A DNA stretch of 64,000 bases from Chitinophagales bacterium. GTDB lineage: Bacteria > Bacteroidota > Bacteroidia > Chitinophagales > UBA2359. Below the pieces are notes generated by a model. It was not told the DNA's origin, did no database searches, and was given only the letters and a program-made list of their open reading frames with translations. Both the position numbers and the translations under genes were made by a program. How positions within the stretch are numbered: the first letter of the stretch is position 1; every line of letters begins with the position of its first letter. Positions 50,816 to 59,400 of the stretch are shown here, piece after piece. The DNA lies in contig JAEUUX010000032.1 of the NCBI GenBank assembly GCA_016787295.1, positions 1-64,000 on the forward strand, given 5' to 3'.

Positions 50816-51718
50816 TTATTTTATCCAAACATGGTCAACTACCATAAGAATTTGTAACAAAGGTAGGTAGATAATAGAAGCAAACATCAATTTCAGGGCG
50901 GCAGCATTATCACATTTTTGAAACAGATGAATACCGGCTCCCAAGAAAAACAAACCCAACAATAGGGCAAATACTGCATATAAATAAGATGTTTGTCCGA
51001 TTAAGGTAGGGAATAAAGAAACAACCATCAGAATCAGAATATAGGATATGACATGTATGGCTGTTCTTTGATTGCGTTCTTCGGGGGTTGGCACCAATTT
51101 AAAACCAGCTTTGGCATATTCTTCGGCACCAAGCCAGCCAATTGCCCAAAAGTGTGGGAACTGCCACAAGAATTGGATAGCAAACAACACATAAGCTTCG
51201 TAACTCAACACCGATGTAGCCGCTACCCAACCAATAGTGGGCGGTAACGCTCCCGGAATCGCTCCTACCAAGATAGCAATAGGGCTAATGCGTTTTAGGG
51301 GTGTATATACAAAGGCATACGACAACATAGAAATAGCTCCTATGAGTGCTGCCAAATCATTGAACCAATACCAAAGAATAAGTAAACCCGCAATACCACA
51401 CAAACCCGCTATTAATACGCCTTCGGTAGTTGTCATACGTCCTGCCGCAATAGGTCTATTGGCAGTACGTTTCATTAACTTATCATAATCTTTTTCCAAT
51501 ACTTGGTTAAAACCATTGGCGGCACCAGTTATAAGGAATCCTGCAAGGCTTAACAAAAGTATTTTTACCCATTCAATTTGTCCATTATAAGCCATCAAAT
51601 ATCCCAAAACTGACGAAAAAACAACGGTCAAGTTCAGTCGATATTTGGTCAAAATGGCGTAATCATTTAGCTTAAGTATAAGGTTAGATGATGTTGTTGT
51701 TTGAGTTGTTGATAACAT
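50816..51718 (-). CDS. ctaB: Protoheme IX farnesyltransferase (heme O synthase)
   Basis: UbiA-superfamily prenyltransferase of 300 aa with about nine helices. It adds farnesyl to heme b, making heme O, the precursor of heme a. The first aspartate-rich motif is NGFNQVLEKDYDKLMKRTANRP (about 88-109), followed by YTPLKRISPIAILVGAIPGALPP and the second polar region ATSVLSYEAYVLFAIQFLWQFPHFW. It is located between coxI and coxIII, as in many aa3 loci. Heme A synthase is not in the window. Confidence 0.93.
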   Translation of the reverse strand: MLSTTQTTTSSNLILKLNDYAILTKYRLNLTVVFSSVLGYLMAYNGQIEWVKILLLSLAGFLITGAANGFNQVLEKDYDKLMKRTANRPIAAGRMTTTEGVLIAGLCGIAGLLILWYWFNDLAALIGAISMLSYAFVYTPLKRISPIAILVGAIPGALPPTIGWVAATSVLSYEAYVLFAIQFLWQFPHFWAIGWLGAEEYAKAGFKLVPTPEERNQRTAIHVISYILILMVVSLFPTLIGQTSYLYAVFALLLGLFFLGAGIHLFQKCDNAAALKLMFASIIYLPLLQILMVVDHVWIK

Positions 51719-51859
51719 TTGGTTGATAGGTACTTTTTAAATGGTCAATTAACAACAGCATAAAGTTCAAGCAAAACAACTCTATGAGAGGCATTAGGTA
51801 TTTGCGAATTGCGCCAATACCTAATGCTGTTCTTTTAGATATAGAGTAGAAATAATTAC

Positions 51860-53704
51860 TTATTTCAAGGCACTATCAGGAGTAGTTTGCGGAATAAAAT
51901 CGTGTCCGTCTTTGTAGTACTCATAAGGACCACGATGCACAGCAGGTATAGCACCTTCCCAGTTACCATGTCCGGGTTCGATAGGTGTTGTCCATTCCAA
52001 GGTATTGTAATTGAACGGGTTTTCGGTAGTCATTTTTTTACCTTTGAAAGCACTATAGAAAAAGTTGATGACAAACAACAACTGTGCTGCAAATACAATA
52101 ATAGCAGAAACACTAATAAATACATTTAGGTTTTCATACATATTAAATGTATTAAAGTACTCATCAGTGTAGTATCGACGTGGAACACCAGTCATACCCA
52201 AATAGTGCATAGGCCAAAATATGCAATAACTTCCCACAAAAGTCACCCAAAAGTGAATAGCTCCCATGGTATCGTTCATCTGGCGACCTTTCCACATTTT
52301 TGGGAACCAGTGATAAATACCTGCCAACATACCAAAACCACCTGCCATCGCCATAACAATATGGAAGTGTGCCGTAACAAAATAAGTATCGTGCAATGGA
52401 ATATCAAGAGTAGAATTACCCAAGAAAATACCGGTCAAACCACCTGAAATAAACATCGAAACGAAACCTACTGCAAACAAAGTAGCAGGTGTATAGTTGA
52501 TATTAGCACGCCACATTGTTCCTATCCAATTGAATACTTTGATAGCAGAAGGCACTGCAATCAACAAAGTAAACAATACGAAAATAGAACCAACAAACGG
52601 ATTCATACCCGACATAAACATGTGGTGCGCCCACACTAAGAAAGCCAATACGGTGATGGCTAATATAGACAACACCATTGCCGAATAACCAAAGATAGGT
52701 TTGCGACAGTTGGCAGCCAAAATTTCAGATACCATACCCATCGCAGGCAAGATGATGATGTATACTTCGGGGTGTCCGAGAAACCAGAACAAGTGCTGGA
52801 ACAAAATTGGGCTACCACCTTGTACCAATTCGCCTGCGCTATTAGTGAATTGCTGACCTGCAATGTAGATGTCTGACAAATAGAAGTTTGTACCTAAGCT
52901 ACGGTCAAAAATCAACAGCAAAGCACCCGACAAAAGCACGGGGAAAGATAATACACCTAAGATAGCGGTAAAGAAAAATGCCCACATGGTCAAAGGCATA
53001 CGCATCATGGTCATACCTTTGGTGCGCATATTCAAGATAGTGGCAATATAGTTGAGACTTCCCAACAAAGAGGAAACCACAAACACTGCCATACTCAACA
53101 ACCATAGGGTCATACCGGTACCTGAACCTATATTAGCTTGGGGCAAGGCACTCAAGGGCGGATATACTGTCCAACCACCTGCTGCAGGACCCGTTTGTAA
53201 GAAGAGCGAGATGAACAACAGTACACTCGCCGTAAAAAAGAACCAATATGAAAGCATATTGAGGAATGGTGCTGCCATATCGCGAGCACCAATCTGCAAT
53301 GGAATTAGCAAATTACTGAAAGTACCACTCAAGCCTGCCGTCAATACAAAGAATACCATGATAGTACCGTGCATTGTCACCAAAGCATAGTAAAATTGAG
53401 GATCTAATTTACCACCTTTTGCCCAACCACCCAAGAACATTTCCAATAACGGAAAACTTTCATCGGGCCAACCTAATTGAAAGCGGAACAAAACAGAGAA
53501 AAATACGCCTATTAATGACCAAACAATACCTGTGATAAGGAATTGTTTTGAAATCATTTTATGGTCTTGACTAAATATATATTTGGTGATAAAAGACTCT
53601 TTGTGGTGTCCATGTCCTTCTTCATGATGGTCTGCATCATGGTGAATAACGTCATGGCTCAAGTCATTATGTAATGTATCTTGGTGCATGTTAGCCATAT
53701 ACAA
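51860..53704 (-). CDS. ctaD: Cytochrome c oxidase subunit I
   Basis: Catalytic subunit of 614 aa with twelve helices, holding heme a and the heme a3-CuB centre. The low-spin heme ligand is in ALVTMHGTIMVFF. CuB ligands are in WFLGHPEVYIIILPAMG (with the cross-linked Tyr), VWAHHMFMSG, and the heme a3 and low-spin ligands in HDTYFVTAHFHIVM. The N terminus is His-rich (HHDADHHEEGHGHHKES) and may bind copper or zinc. It is 16 bases downstream of subunit II. The alternative start at Met4 would change little. The motifs fit an A-type aa3 oxidase. Confidence 0.95.
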   Translation of the reverse strand: MYMANMHQDTLHNDLSHDVIHHDADHHEEGHGHHKESFITKYIFSQDHKMISKQFLITGIVWSLIGVFFSVLFRFQLGWPDESFPLLEMFLGGWAKGGKLDPQFYYALVTMHGTIMVFFVLTAGLSGTFSNLLIPLQIGARDMAAPFLNMLSYWFFFTASVLLFISLFLQTGPAAGGWTVYPPLSALPQANIGSGTGMTLWLLSMAVFVVSSLLGSLNYIATILNMRTKGMTMMRMPLTMWAFFFTAILGVLSFPVLLSGALLLIFDRSLGTNFYLSDIYIAGQQFTNSAGELVQGGSPILFQHLFWFLGHPEVYIIILPAMGMVSEILAANCRKPIFGYSAMVLSILAITVLAFLVWAHHMFMSGMNPFVGSIFVLFTLLIAVPSAIKVFNWIGTMWRANINYTPATLFAVGFVSMFISGGLTGIFLGNSTLDIPLHDTYFVTAHFHIVMAMAGGFGMLAGIYHWFPKMWKGRQMNDTMGAIHFWVTFVGSYCIFWPMHYLGMTGVPRRYYTDEYFNTFNMYENLNVFISVSAIIVFAAQLLFVINFFYSAFKGKKMTTENPFNYNTLEWTTPIEPGHGNWEGAIPAVHRGPYEYYKDGHDFIPQTTPDSALK

Positions 53705-53720
53705 TATGTTTTGGGTGTTA

Positions 53721-54788
53721 TTATTTTAAAGATACCTTTTTAGAGGTCGTTGCACTACTATTTTCTTCTGTTTGTTGCGAAGCCGTAGTGGGTGTTGTAT
53801 TGCTTTCTTTGGCAGCCACATTTTGTTTTTTGTAGAGTGACTCTTGCGAAGCCAACCATTTTTTGAATTTGGCTTCTTCTTCCACTACCACAACACGGCG
53901 CATATTGAAGTGTGATACACCACACAATTCGGCACATGCCAATTCGTATTCAAATTTGGGGTTGTTCAAATCTTGGCGCATTTGCTCAGTAGTTTTGGTA
54001 GGAATAAACCAAAACTGTGTAGGAATGCCCGGAACAGCGTCCATTTTCACTTTGAAATGTGGCAAATAAAAATTGTGCAACACATCTAAAGCATTGATTT
54101 TCACCAATACAGCTTTGTTCAAAGGCAAGTGCAAGGTATCTGCCTGAAAATCATCTTTGTTATTGGCATCTTTCCAATCCTGACCAAAGGCGTTTTCCGA
54201 TGAGATATATTTAATTTGTTTGTTGCCTAATTTGTTGTCTAAACCCGAATAGCGAAAATCCCACGCAAATTGTTTAGCAGTTGCTTCAATAATGTATGCA
54301 TCAGCAGGAGCATCACCCATAATTCGATACCACGAACTAATTCCTTGGTATACTAACAATATCATCACAAAAGCGGGAATCATGGTCCATATCATCTCCA
54401 ATTTGTTAGAGCCGGGGAAATAGTATGATTTTTTTGTCGCAGAACCGCTATATATGTAAGAAAAAACAAACAAAACGATGTGTGTCAATACAAATACAGG
54501 AACAGTTGCCACCAATGTCCAGAAGAACATACTTTCGATTTCGGCTCCGTGTACAGAGGATGCCGGTGGCAAAAACCAGTCCTTATAATACCAAGTTGCC
54601 CAGAATGAAAGGGGCAAACCAACTATCATAAATATCAAAAACAGCATACCGTGTATTTTGTTGTTGCGTTCTTGGCTTGTCATGTTGTTGCCGCGCAACA
54701 CACCAATTAGCTCGCCTGCTCTCGATATTTGAAATAAAATAATGAGTACCAATAGGACAATAATTAATCCTAATAAGGTCGTATTCAT
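53721..54788 (-). CDS. ctaC: Cytochrome c oxidase subunit II
   Basis: CuA subunit of 355 aa. The start at 54788 gives a proper first helix (NTTLLGLIIVLLVLIILF); the frame is open to 54863 but overlaps the actF end. There are three hydrophobic segments in the first ~150 residues, then the cupredoxin domain with LLVYQGISSWY, FAWDFRYSG, VLVKINALDVLHNFYLPHFKVK (the first CuA His) and CAELCGVSHFNM (the two Cys, His and Met of CuA). There is no fused cytochrome c domain, so the oxidase is aa3, not caa3. The tail (about 310-355) is low-complexity S/T/K/E. Electrons probably come from ActE or ActA of the adjacent complex. Confidence 0.93.
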   Translation of the reverse strand: MNTTLLGLIIVLLVLIILFQISRAGELIGVLRGNNMTSQERNNKIHGMLFLIFMIVGLPLSFWATWYYKDWFLPPASSVHGAEIESMFFWTLVATVPVFVLTHIVLFVFSYIYSGSATKKSYYFPGSNKLEMIWTMIPAFVMILLVYQGISSWYRIMGDAPADAYIIEATAKQFAWDFRYSGLDNKLGNKQIKYISSENAFGQDWKDANNKDDFQADTLHLPLNKAVLVKINALDVLHNFYLPHFKVKMDAVPGIPTQFWFIPTKTTEQMRQDLNNPKFEYELACAELCGVSHFNMRRVVVVEEEAKFKKWLASQESLYKKQNVAAKESNTTPTTASQQTEENSSATTSKKVSLK

Positions 54789-54846
54789 AGCTAGATGTTT
54801 TACGATGAGAAAATAAGTGGCGCGTATGCCAAAGACCTGCAAAGGT

Positions 54847-56073
54847 CTATGTATGATGCACAAAACTTTCTTTCACAAATGGGTGATTGACAGGCAACAT
54901 AGGTGCCGCTGCCAAATTGCGGAAGAAGACAAACAGAAACAAACCAATATAGAAACAGAAAATCCCAATTTCTAACAAACCAATGCCGCTAAAATGAACT
55001 TCATGACCACCATGAGACATATTTGCCAAAGCACCGGGCATTGACATTTGGAAAAAATCCATCCAGTGTCCAAAGATAATAACAGCGCCCAAAGTACAAG
55101 CTACTTTAAAGTTGCGTTTTGCACCTCTTGTTACCAAGATAAGGAAAGGCGTAATGAAGTTAAGGATAAACGTAAACCACATTAATATAGGATAATGTGC
55201 ATTACGAATCTCATAATACTTTGTTTCTTCGGGCATATTGCTATACCAAATCAACATAAATTGCGAAAAATACAGATAAGTCCAAGCAATGCTAAAGCCA
55301 AACATGAACTTACCAATATCATGGAAGTGTTCGTCGGTCATATAGGGCAAATAGCCGCGTGTCTTGAGATAGGCACACAACAAATAGGTCACAGACATGC
55401 CTGTCACAAAATAACTAATGAAGTTATACCAACCCCACAAAGTACTGTACCAATGTGGTTGAATGGACATAAACAAATCCCAAGATGCCATCGACTCCGA
55501 TACCGCAAAAAATACGATAAAGAATGCAGCGATGTATTTGCTGTTTTGATACAATTTTTGGTTATATCCCTTGTCTCCTTCCAAAGAATTGCGACGCAAG
55601 AACCAAGCAAAGGCACTCCAAGCCACTACATACAGCACGATACGTCCTAAGAAGAAAGGTTTATTTAAATAGGCACTTTTTCCTGCCAAAATTTTATCAT
55701 AGTGCGGACTTGCTGGGTCGGTCAAAGATGGGTCTAACCAGTGATAGATATGTCCCATGCCCAAAAAGACAACTACTAACAACAATATGCCACCCACAGG
55801 CAAGTACAAGGACATAGCTTCCATCACACGACGAAACATGATGTACCAACCGCCATAACCTTGCGTATTAGCGGCAATAAAAAAGGTAGCAGCTAAGGCA
55901 ATGCCAACTGTAAAAAAAGTATTGTATAACAACGCCGTCCAAATGCGCGTTGGATTATCTATATTTAAGAATACACCTACCAAAGCCAAGACCAAACCCA
56001 CCACCATAAGTATCATGATGTTGCGTTGTTCTTTGCCCGTAGCGACAAATTGTAAGTGGTCAATATTAGCCAT
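54847..56073 (-). CDS. actF: Alternative complex III subunit ActF (quinol-oxidoreductase membrane subunit 2)
   Basis: Membrane protein of 408 aa with about ten helices, related to NrfD-type quinone subunits. The start at 56073 (MANIDHLQFVATGKEQ) is chosen over an upstream extension to 56223, which has no family support. Helices include IMILMVVGLVLALVGVFL, TFFVGIALAATFFIAAN-like text and FAWFLRRNSL. MASWDLFMSIQPHWYSTLWGWYNF and YFSQFMLIWYSNMPEE are conserved in ActF. It lies between actE and coxII. ACIII replaces the bc1 complex, oxidising menaquinol. Confidence 0.92.
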   Translation of the reverse strand: MANIDHLQFVATGKEQRNIMILMVVGLVLALVGVFLNIDNPTRIWTALLYNTFFTVGIALAATFFIAANTQGYGGWYIMFRRVMEAMSLYLPVGGILLLVVVFLGMGHIYHWLDPSLTDPASPHYDKILAGKSAYLNKPFFLGRIVLYVVAWSAFAWFLRRNSLEGDKGYNQKLYQNSKYIAAFFIVFFAVSESMASWDLFMSIQPHWYSTLWGWYNFISYFVTGMSVTYLLCAYLKTRGYLPYMTDEHFHDIGKFMFGFSIAWTYLYFSQFMLIWYSNMPEETKYYEIRNAHYPILMWFTFILNFITPFLILVTRGAKRNFKVACTLGAVIIFGHWMDFFQMSMPGALANMSHGGHEVHFSGIGLLEIGIFCFYIGLFLFVFFRNLAAAPMLPVNHPFVKESFVHHT

Positions 56074-56234
56074 TATTGGAAATAGATTTCTTAGATTAAA
56101 CAGATACCAAACAACTTCCATACCACACAGACATGGCAATTTATTTGGGATATAAGGGATATGTGGAAAACAAACAACGTTGGCAGCAAAATCGCCCCAA
56201 ACAGTATACTTCATTTCACACACATAATTACTAA

Positions 56235-57074
56235 CTACTTAGTTTTTTTAACTGTAGATTTAGTGGTGGTGGTAGTAGTGGTAGTAACTCCTTCCACTTT
56301 GGTAGTAGTAGTGGTAGTGGTTTTGGAGGCAGTACTATCAGCAGTGGCTGTGGTCGTAGCCGCCGCCGCAGGTACAGCGCCTTTTGATGAATAGGTTGCT
56401 GCATCTTTGTAGGTCAAGCGACCCGTAATGAGCGCCAAAGCTTCGTTTTTGGTCAATTTTTTGTTAGAGGCAATATGAGCTGCTTGTAAGTCTTTAATAT
56501 AAGACACTACTTTCCAGCGTTCTTCTTTGCTCATCTGCCCTGCATAAGAACCCATGTTGTTTTTGCCATATTGGATAGAATGAAACATTTTTCCTTCGGG
56601 CATTTCCAACAAACGGTCAATAAAATATGAGGGAGGTCCGCCGGGATATTTACCACTTTTCACAATTTCGCCTTGTCCGTCTCCTTTGTCACCATGACAA
56701 ATAGCACAATTTGTGGCATATAACGCTTTTCCGTCTCCCAATACGCCACTATGTTGGGCGTTCATGGGATTAAACAATTCTACTCCCGCTCTTTCATAGT
56801 CTTCGGGAGTATCAGCAAAAGGATAAGGTGTATAGCCTTGCGGAATAGTACCTTTAACTGGTAAGCGGGCAGACTGTCCTGTTGCCGATAAACGAATAGT
56901 GTCCCCTTCGGGGCTTATTATATCGCGACTCGGAGAATAGTATTCGTAGGCTTGTGAATGTACCATATCGGGCATATACTCACGTCCCGTATAGTCACCT
57001 TCGGCTTTGCAGCCTGTGAAATAAATGGCAACACCCACCAATAACAACAAATAAATTTGAGTATGCTTCAACAT
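56235..57074 (-). CDS. actE: ActE, monoheme cytochrome c lipoprotein of alternative complex III
   Basis: Lipoprotein cytochrome c of 279 aa with lipobox FTGC (Cys22). The heme site is CAICH (about residue 126) in LYATNCAICHGDKGDGQG. The Met ligand is probably in the KNNMGSYAGQMSKEERW segment (about 182-198). The last ~50 residues are almost only Thr, Ser, Ala, Val and Lys (TTTATADSTASK, then TTTTTTTK, EGVTTTTTTTTK), far from the domain and likely disordered. ActE passes electrons from ActA towards the oxidase. It is 22 bases downstream of actD. Confidence 0.9.
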   Translation of the reverse strand: MLKHTQIYLLLLVGVAIYFTGCKAEGDYTGREYMPDMVHSQAYEYYSPSRDIISPEGDTIRLSATGQSARLPVKGTIPQGYTPYPFADTPEDYERAGVELFNPMNAQHSGVLGDGKALYATNCAICHGDKGDGQGEIVKSGKYPGGPPSYFIDRLLEMPEGKMFHSIQYGKNNMGSYAGQMSKEERWKVVSYIKDLQAAHIASNKKLTKNEALALITGRLTYKDAATYSSKGAVPAAAATTTATADSTASKTTTTTTTKVEGVTTTTTTTTKSTVKKTK

Positions 57075-57096
57075 CGTAGTATTTTTTTACAGTCAA

Positions 57097-57684
57097 TTAA
57101 TGGTGTGCGGCATGAGCATGCTCGTCGCCATGTTTATACAAATTGGGTAATAATTCATTGTTGAGTAGGCGGTCGTTCACCTCTTCCGCGCCAGTTTCGC
57201 GCATCAATTGGCGAATGGCTTGTTGCTCGTCATCTTTGTTGTATTGTTTGCAACACATCACCAAAGCGAATTTACAATCCGTAGTGCGACGGTCAACAAT
57301 TTCTACAGGTTTGAAAATAGAGAAACCATTGCGCAAATAGTAAGTAACAGTCATACCAACAGCAGCAAACAAAACTGTTAACTCAAACGTAATTGGCACA
57401 AATGAAGGAAGGGCAAAGAAAGGTTTACCACCTACAATAAGAGGCCAATCCATCACCTGAATAAGTGTCATTGTTATGACCGCAGTAAGTGTTCCTGTTG
57501 CGCCATACACAAAACCTGCTGTATGCAAGCGGGTATCTTGCAAGTTCATAGCTATATCCAAGCCATGCACCGGAAAAGGAGTATAACATTCATGAACACG
57601 ATAACCTTCTTGGGCAAAACGCTTTACGGCATCTACCAATTTGTCATCATCATCATAAATACCGACAATATATTTATGTTTCAT
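57097..57684 (-). CDS. actD: ActD, DUF3341 membrane subunit of alternative complex III
   Basis: Protein of 195 aa. The cytoplasmic N terminus KYIVGIYDDDDKLVDAVKRF, VHECYTPFPVHGLD (about 35-48) is the DUF3341 signature. Two membrane helices follow (about 72-95 and 108-128), then a polar C-terminal domain ending HAHAAHH. ActD is a small stabilising subunit with no cofactor. It sits between actC and actE at the standard place. Confidence 0.92.
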   Translation of the reverse strand: MKHKYIVGIYDDDDKLVDAVKRFAQEGYRVHECYTPFPVHGLDIAMNLQDTRLHTAGFVYGATGTLTAVITMTLIQVMDWPLIVGGKPFFALPSFVPITFELTVLFAAVGMTVTYYLRNGFSIFKPVEIVDRRTTDCKFALVMCCKQYNKDDEQQAIRQLMRETGAEEVNDRLLNNELLPNLYKHGDEHAHAAHH

Positions 57685-57734
57685 TGTTTTATTGATTTTG
57701 AATTTACAAATCCGATTAGCGATATTTAAAATTA

Positions 57735-59267
57735 CTAATCTTTGTGGTGCAAAGCACCTGCCAAATGTCCGCCATGTCCATGATGTTCAACATCATGAAT
57801 TGCTTTGTCTGCCAAAGAAACGCCTCTGTTGTGCAAATCGGTTTCTTCTTGTCCAATTTTGGCAATGTATTGGTCTCCCGATGTTTTAAGGATACTTTTC
57901 ACCTCTGCAATTGCCACTACGGGTAGTGTCCGACAGAATATCAAGAAAAATGTCATGAATATACCCATCGTACCGACATAAATACCCACCTCAACCCAAG
58001 TTGGGGAATAGTATGCCCAACTGGAGGGCAAGAAGTCGCGGTGAAGCGAAGTAACGATAATCACAAAACGCTCAAACCACATACCAACATTAATGACGAG
58101 GGACAATATAAATGTCACCCACAAGTTGCGGCGCAAAGCTTTTATCCAGAAAAATTGCGGAGAGATTACGTTACAAGTCATCATAGACCAATATGCCCAC
58201 CAATAAGGGGCTGGTTCAACACCAAACAAAGGTCCAAAGATATAGGGGTCGGCAACACGGTTGCGGATAAACACCCAACGCTCGAACGTATTGACCGAAT
58301 ACCAAGCCGTAAAAAACTCGGTGATATAGGCAATACCGACTATAGACCCTGTTAATACGATGATTTTGTTCATCGACTCAACGTGGGCTATGGTGATATA
58401 GTTTTCTAAACTCATTACTTTACGGGCAATCAACATCAGTGTTAACACCATCGCAAAACCCGAGAAAATCGCACCCGCTACGAAGTAGGGAGGAAATATC
58501 GTGGTATGCCAACCCGGAATGACAGACGTAGCAAAGTCAAAACTTACTATTGAGTGAACAGAAAGTACCAAGGGTGTGGATAAACCTGCCAAAATCAAAC
58601 TCAACGACTCGAAACGTTGCCATTGTTTGGCGGTACCCGTCCAGCCGAAGCTCAAAATTTGGTAAACACGCTCACGGAAAGACCCTTCTTTGGTACGGTC
58701 GCGGACGGTGGCAATGTCAGGTAACAAACCTGTATACCAGAACAATAGGGATACCGTAAAATAGGTACTAATCGCAAATACGTCCCACAACAAAGGGGAG
58801 TTGAAATTGACCCAAAGGGGACCACGTGTGTTGGGATAAGGGAAAATGAAAAAACCTATCCACACACGTCCCATATGGAACACGGGGAACAAACCCGCAC
58901 AAATTACGGCAAAGATAGTCATCGCTTCGGCGGCGCGGTTTACTCCTGTACGCCATTTCTGGCGGAACAATAACAAAATCGCTGAAATAAGCGTACCTGC
59001 GTGACCAATACCAATCCACCATACAAAGTTGGTAATATCCCATGCCCAGTCTACGGTTCGGTTGGCACCCCAAACACCTATACCTTTCCAAACGGTATAA
59101 GCAATACTCAATACCCCAATAAGGGCAACAACGGCAGAAATGGCAGTAGCCACAACCCAAATCATGCCTACTTTTCCTTCTGTACCTTTGGCTATATCTT
59201 CGGTAATATCTGCATACGTGCGATTACCCTGAATTAGCGGCTCTCTTATAGGCGAACTATAATGCAT
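57735..59267 (-). CDS. actC: ActC, NrfD/PsrC-like quinol-binding subunit
   Basis: Integral membrane subunit of about 510 aa with ten helices. The start at 59267 (MHYSSPIREPLIQGN) matches the family opening; an extra eight codons up to 59291 are less likely. Conserved parts are VWWIGIGHAGTLISAILLLFRQKWR, ICAGLFPVFHMGRVW, SFDFATSVIPGWHTTIFPPYFVAGAIFSG and RNLWVTFILSLVINVGMWFERFVII. It holds the quinol site and a proposed proton path. The C terminus (about 475-510) is charged and His-rich. It lies between actB and actD. Confidence 0.93.
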   Translation of the reverse strand: MHYSSPIREPLIQGNRTYADITEDIAKGTEGKVGMIWVVATAISAVVALIGVLSIAYTVWKGIGVWGANRTVDWAWDITNFVWWIGIGHAGTLISAILLLFRQKWRTGVNRAAEAMTIFAVICAGLFPVFHMGRVWIGFFIFPYPNTRGPLWVNFNSPLLWDVFAISTYFTVSLLFWYTGLLPDIATVRDRTKEGSFRERVYQILSFGWTGTAKQWQRFESLSLILAGLSTPLVLSVHSIVSFDFATSVIPGWHTTIFPPYFVAGAIFSGFAMVLTLMLIARKVMSLENYITIAHVESMNKIIVLTGSIVGIAYITEFFTAWYSVNTFERWVFIRNRVADPYIFGPLFGVEPAPYWWAYWSMMTCNVISPQFFWIKALRRNLWVTFILSLVINVGMWFERFVIIVTSLHRDFLPSSWAYYSPTWVEVGIYVGTMGIFMTFFLIFCRTLPVVAIAEVKSILKTSGDQYIAKIGQEETDLHNRGVSLADKAIHDVEHHGHGGHLAGALHHKD

Positions 59268-59400
59268 ATATGAGGAGTTGTAAATTAACAAATTTTAGAA
59301 AGACGCATTTCCTCACAAAAAGGACATTGCGCTATGAATGCTATGTAAAGCTGGGTGTATATTATATTTGTAATAATGCAAACTTACTTAACAAACAACC

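Noticed and set aside
53721-54788. caa3-type oxidase subunit II
   Set aside because: No CxxCH motif is present in the protein; the C terminus is a low-complexity S/T/K tail.
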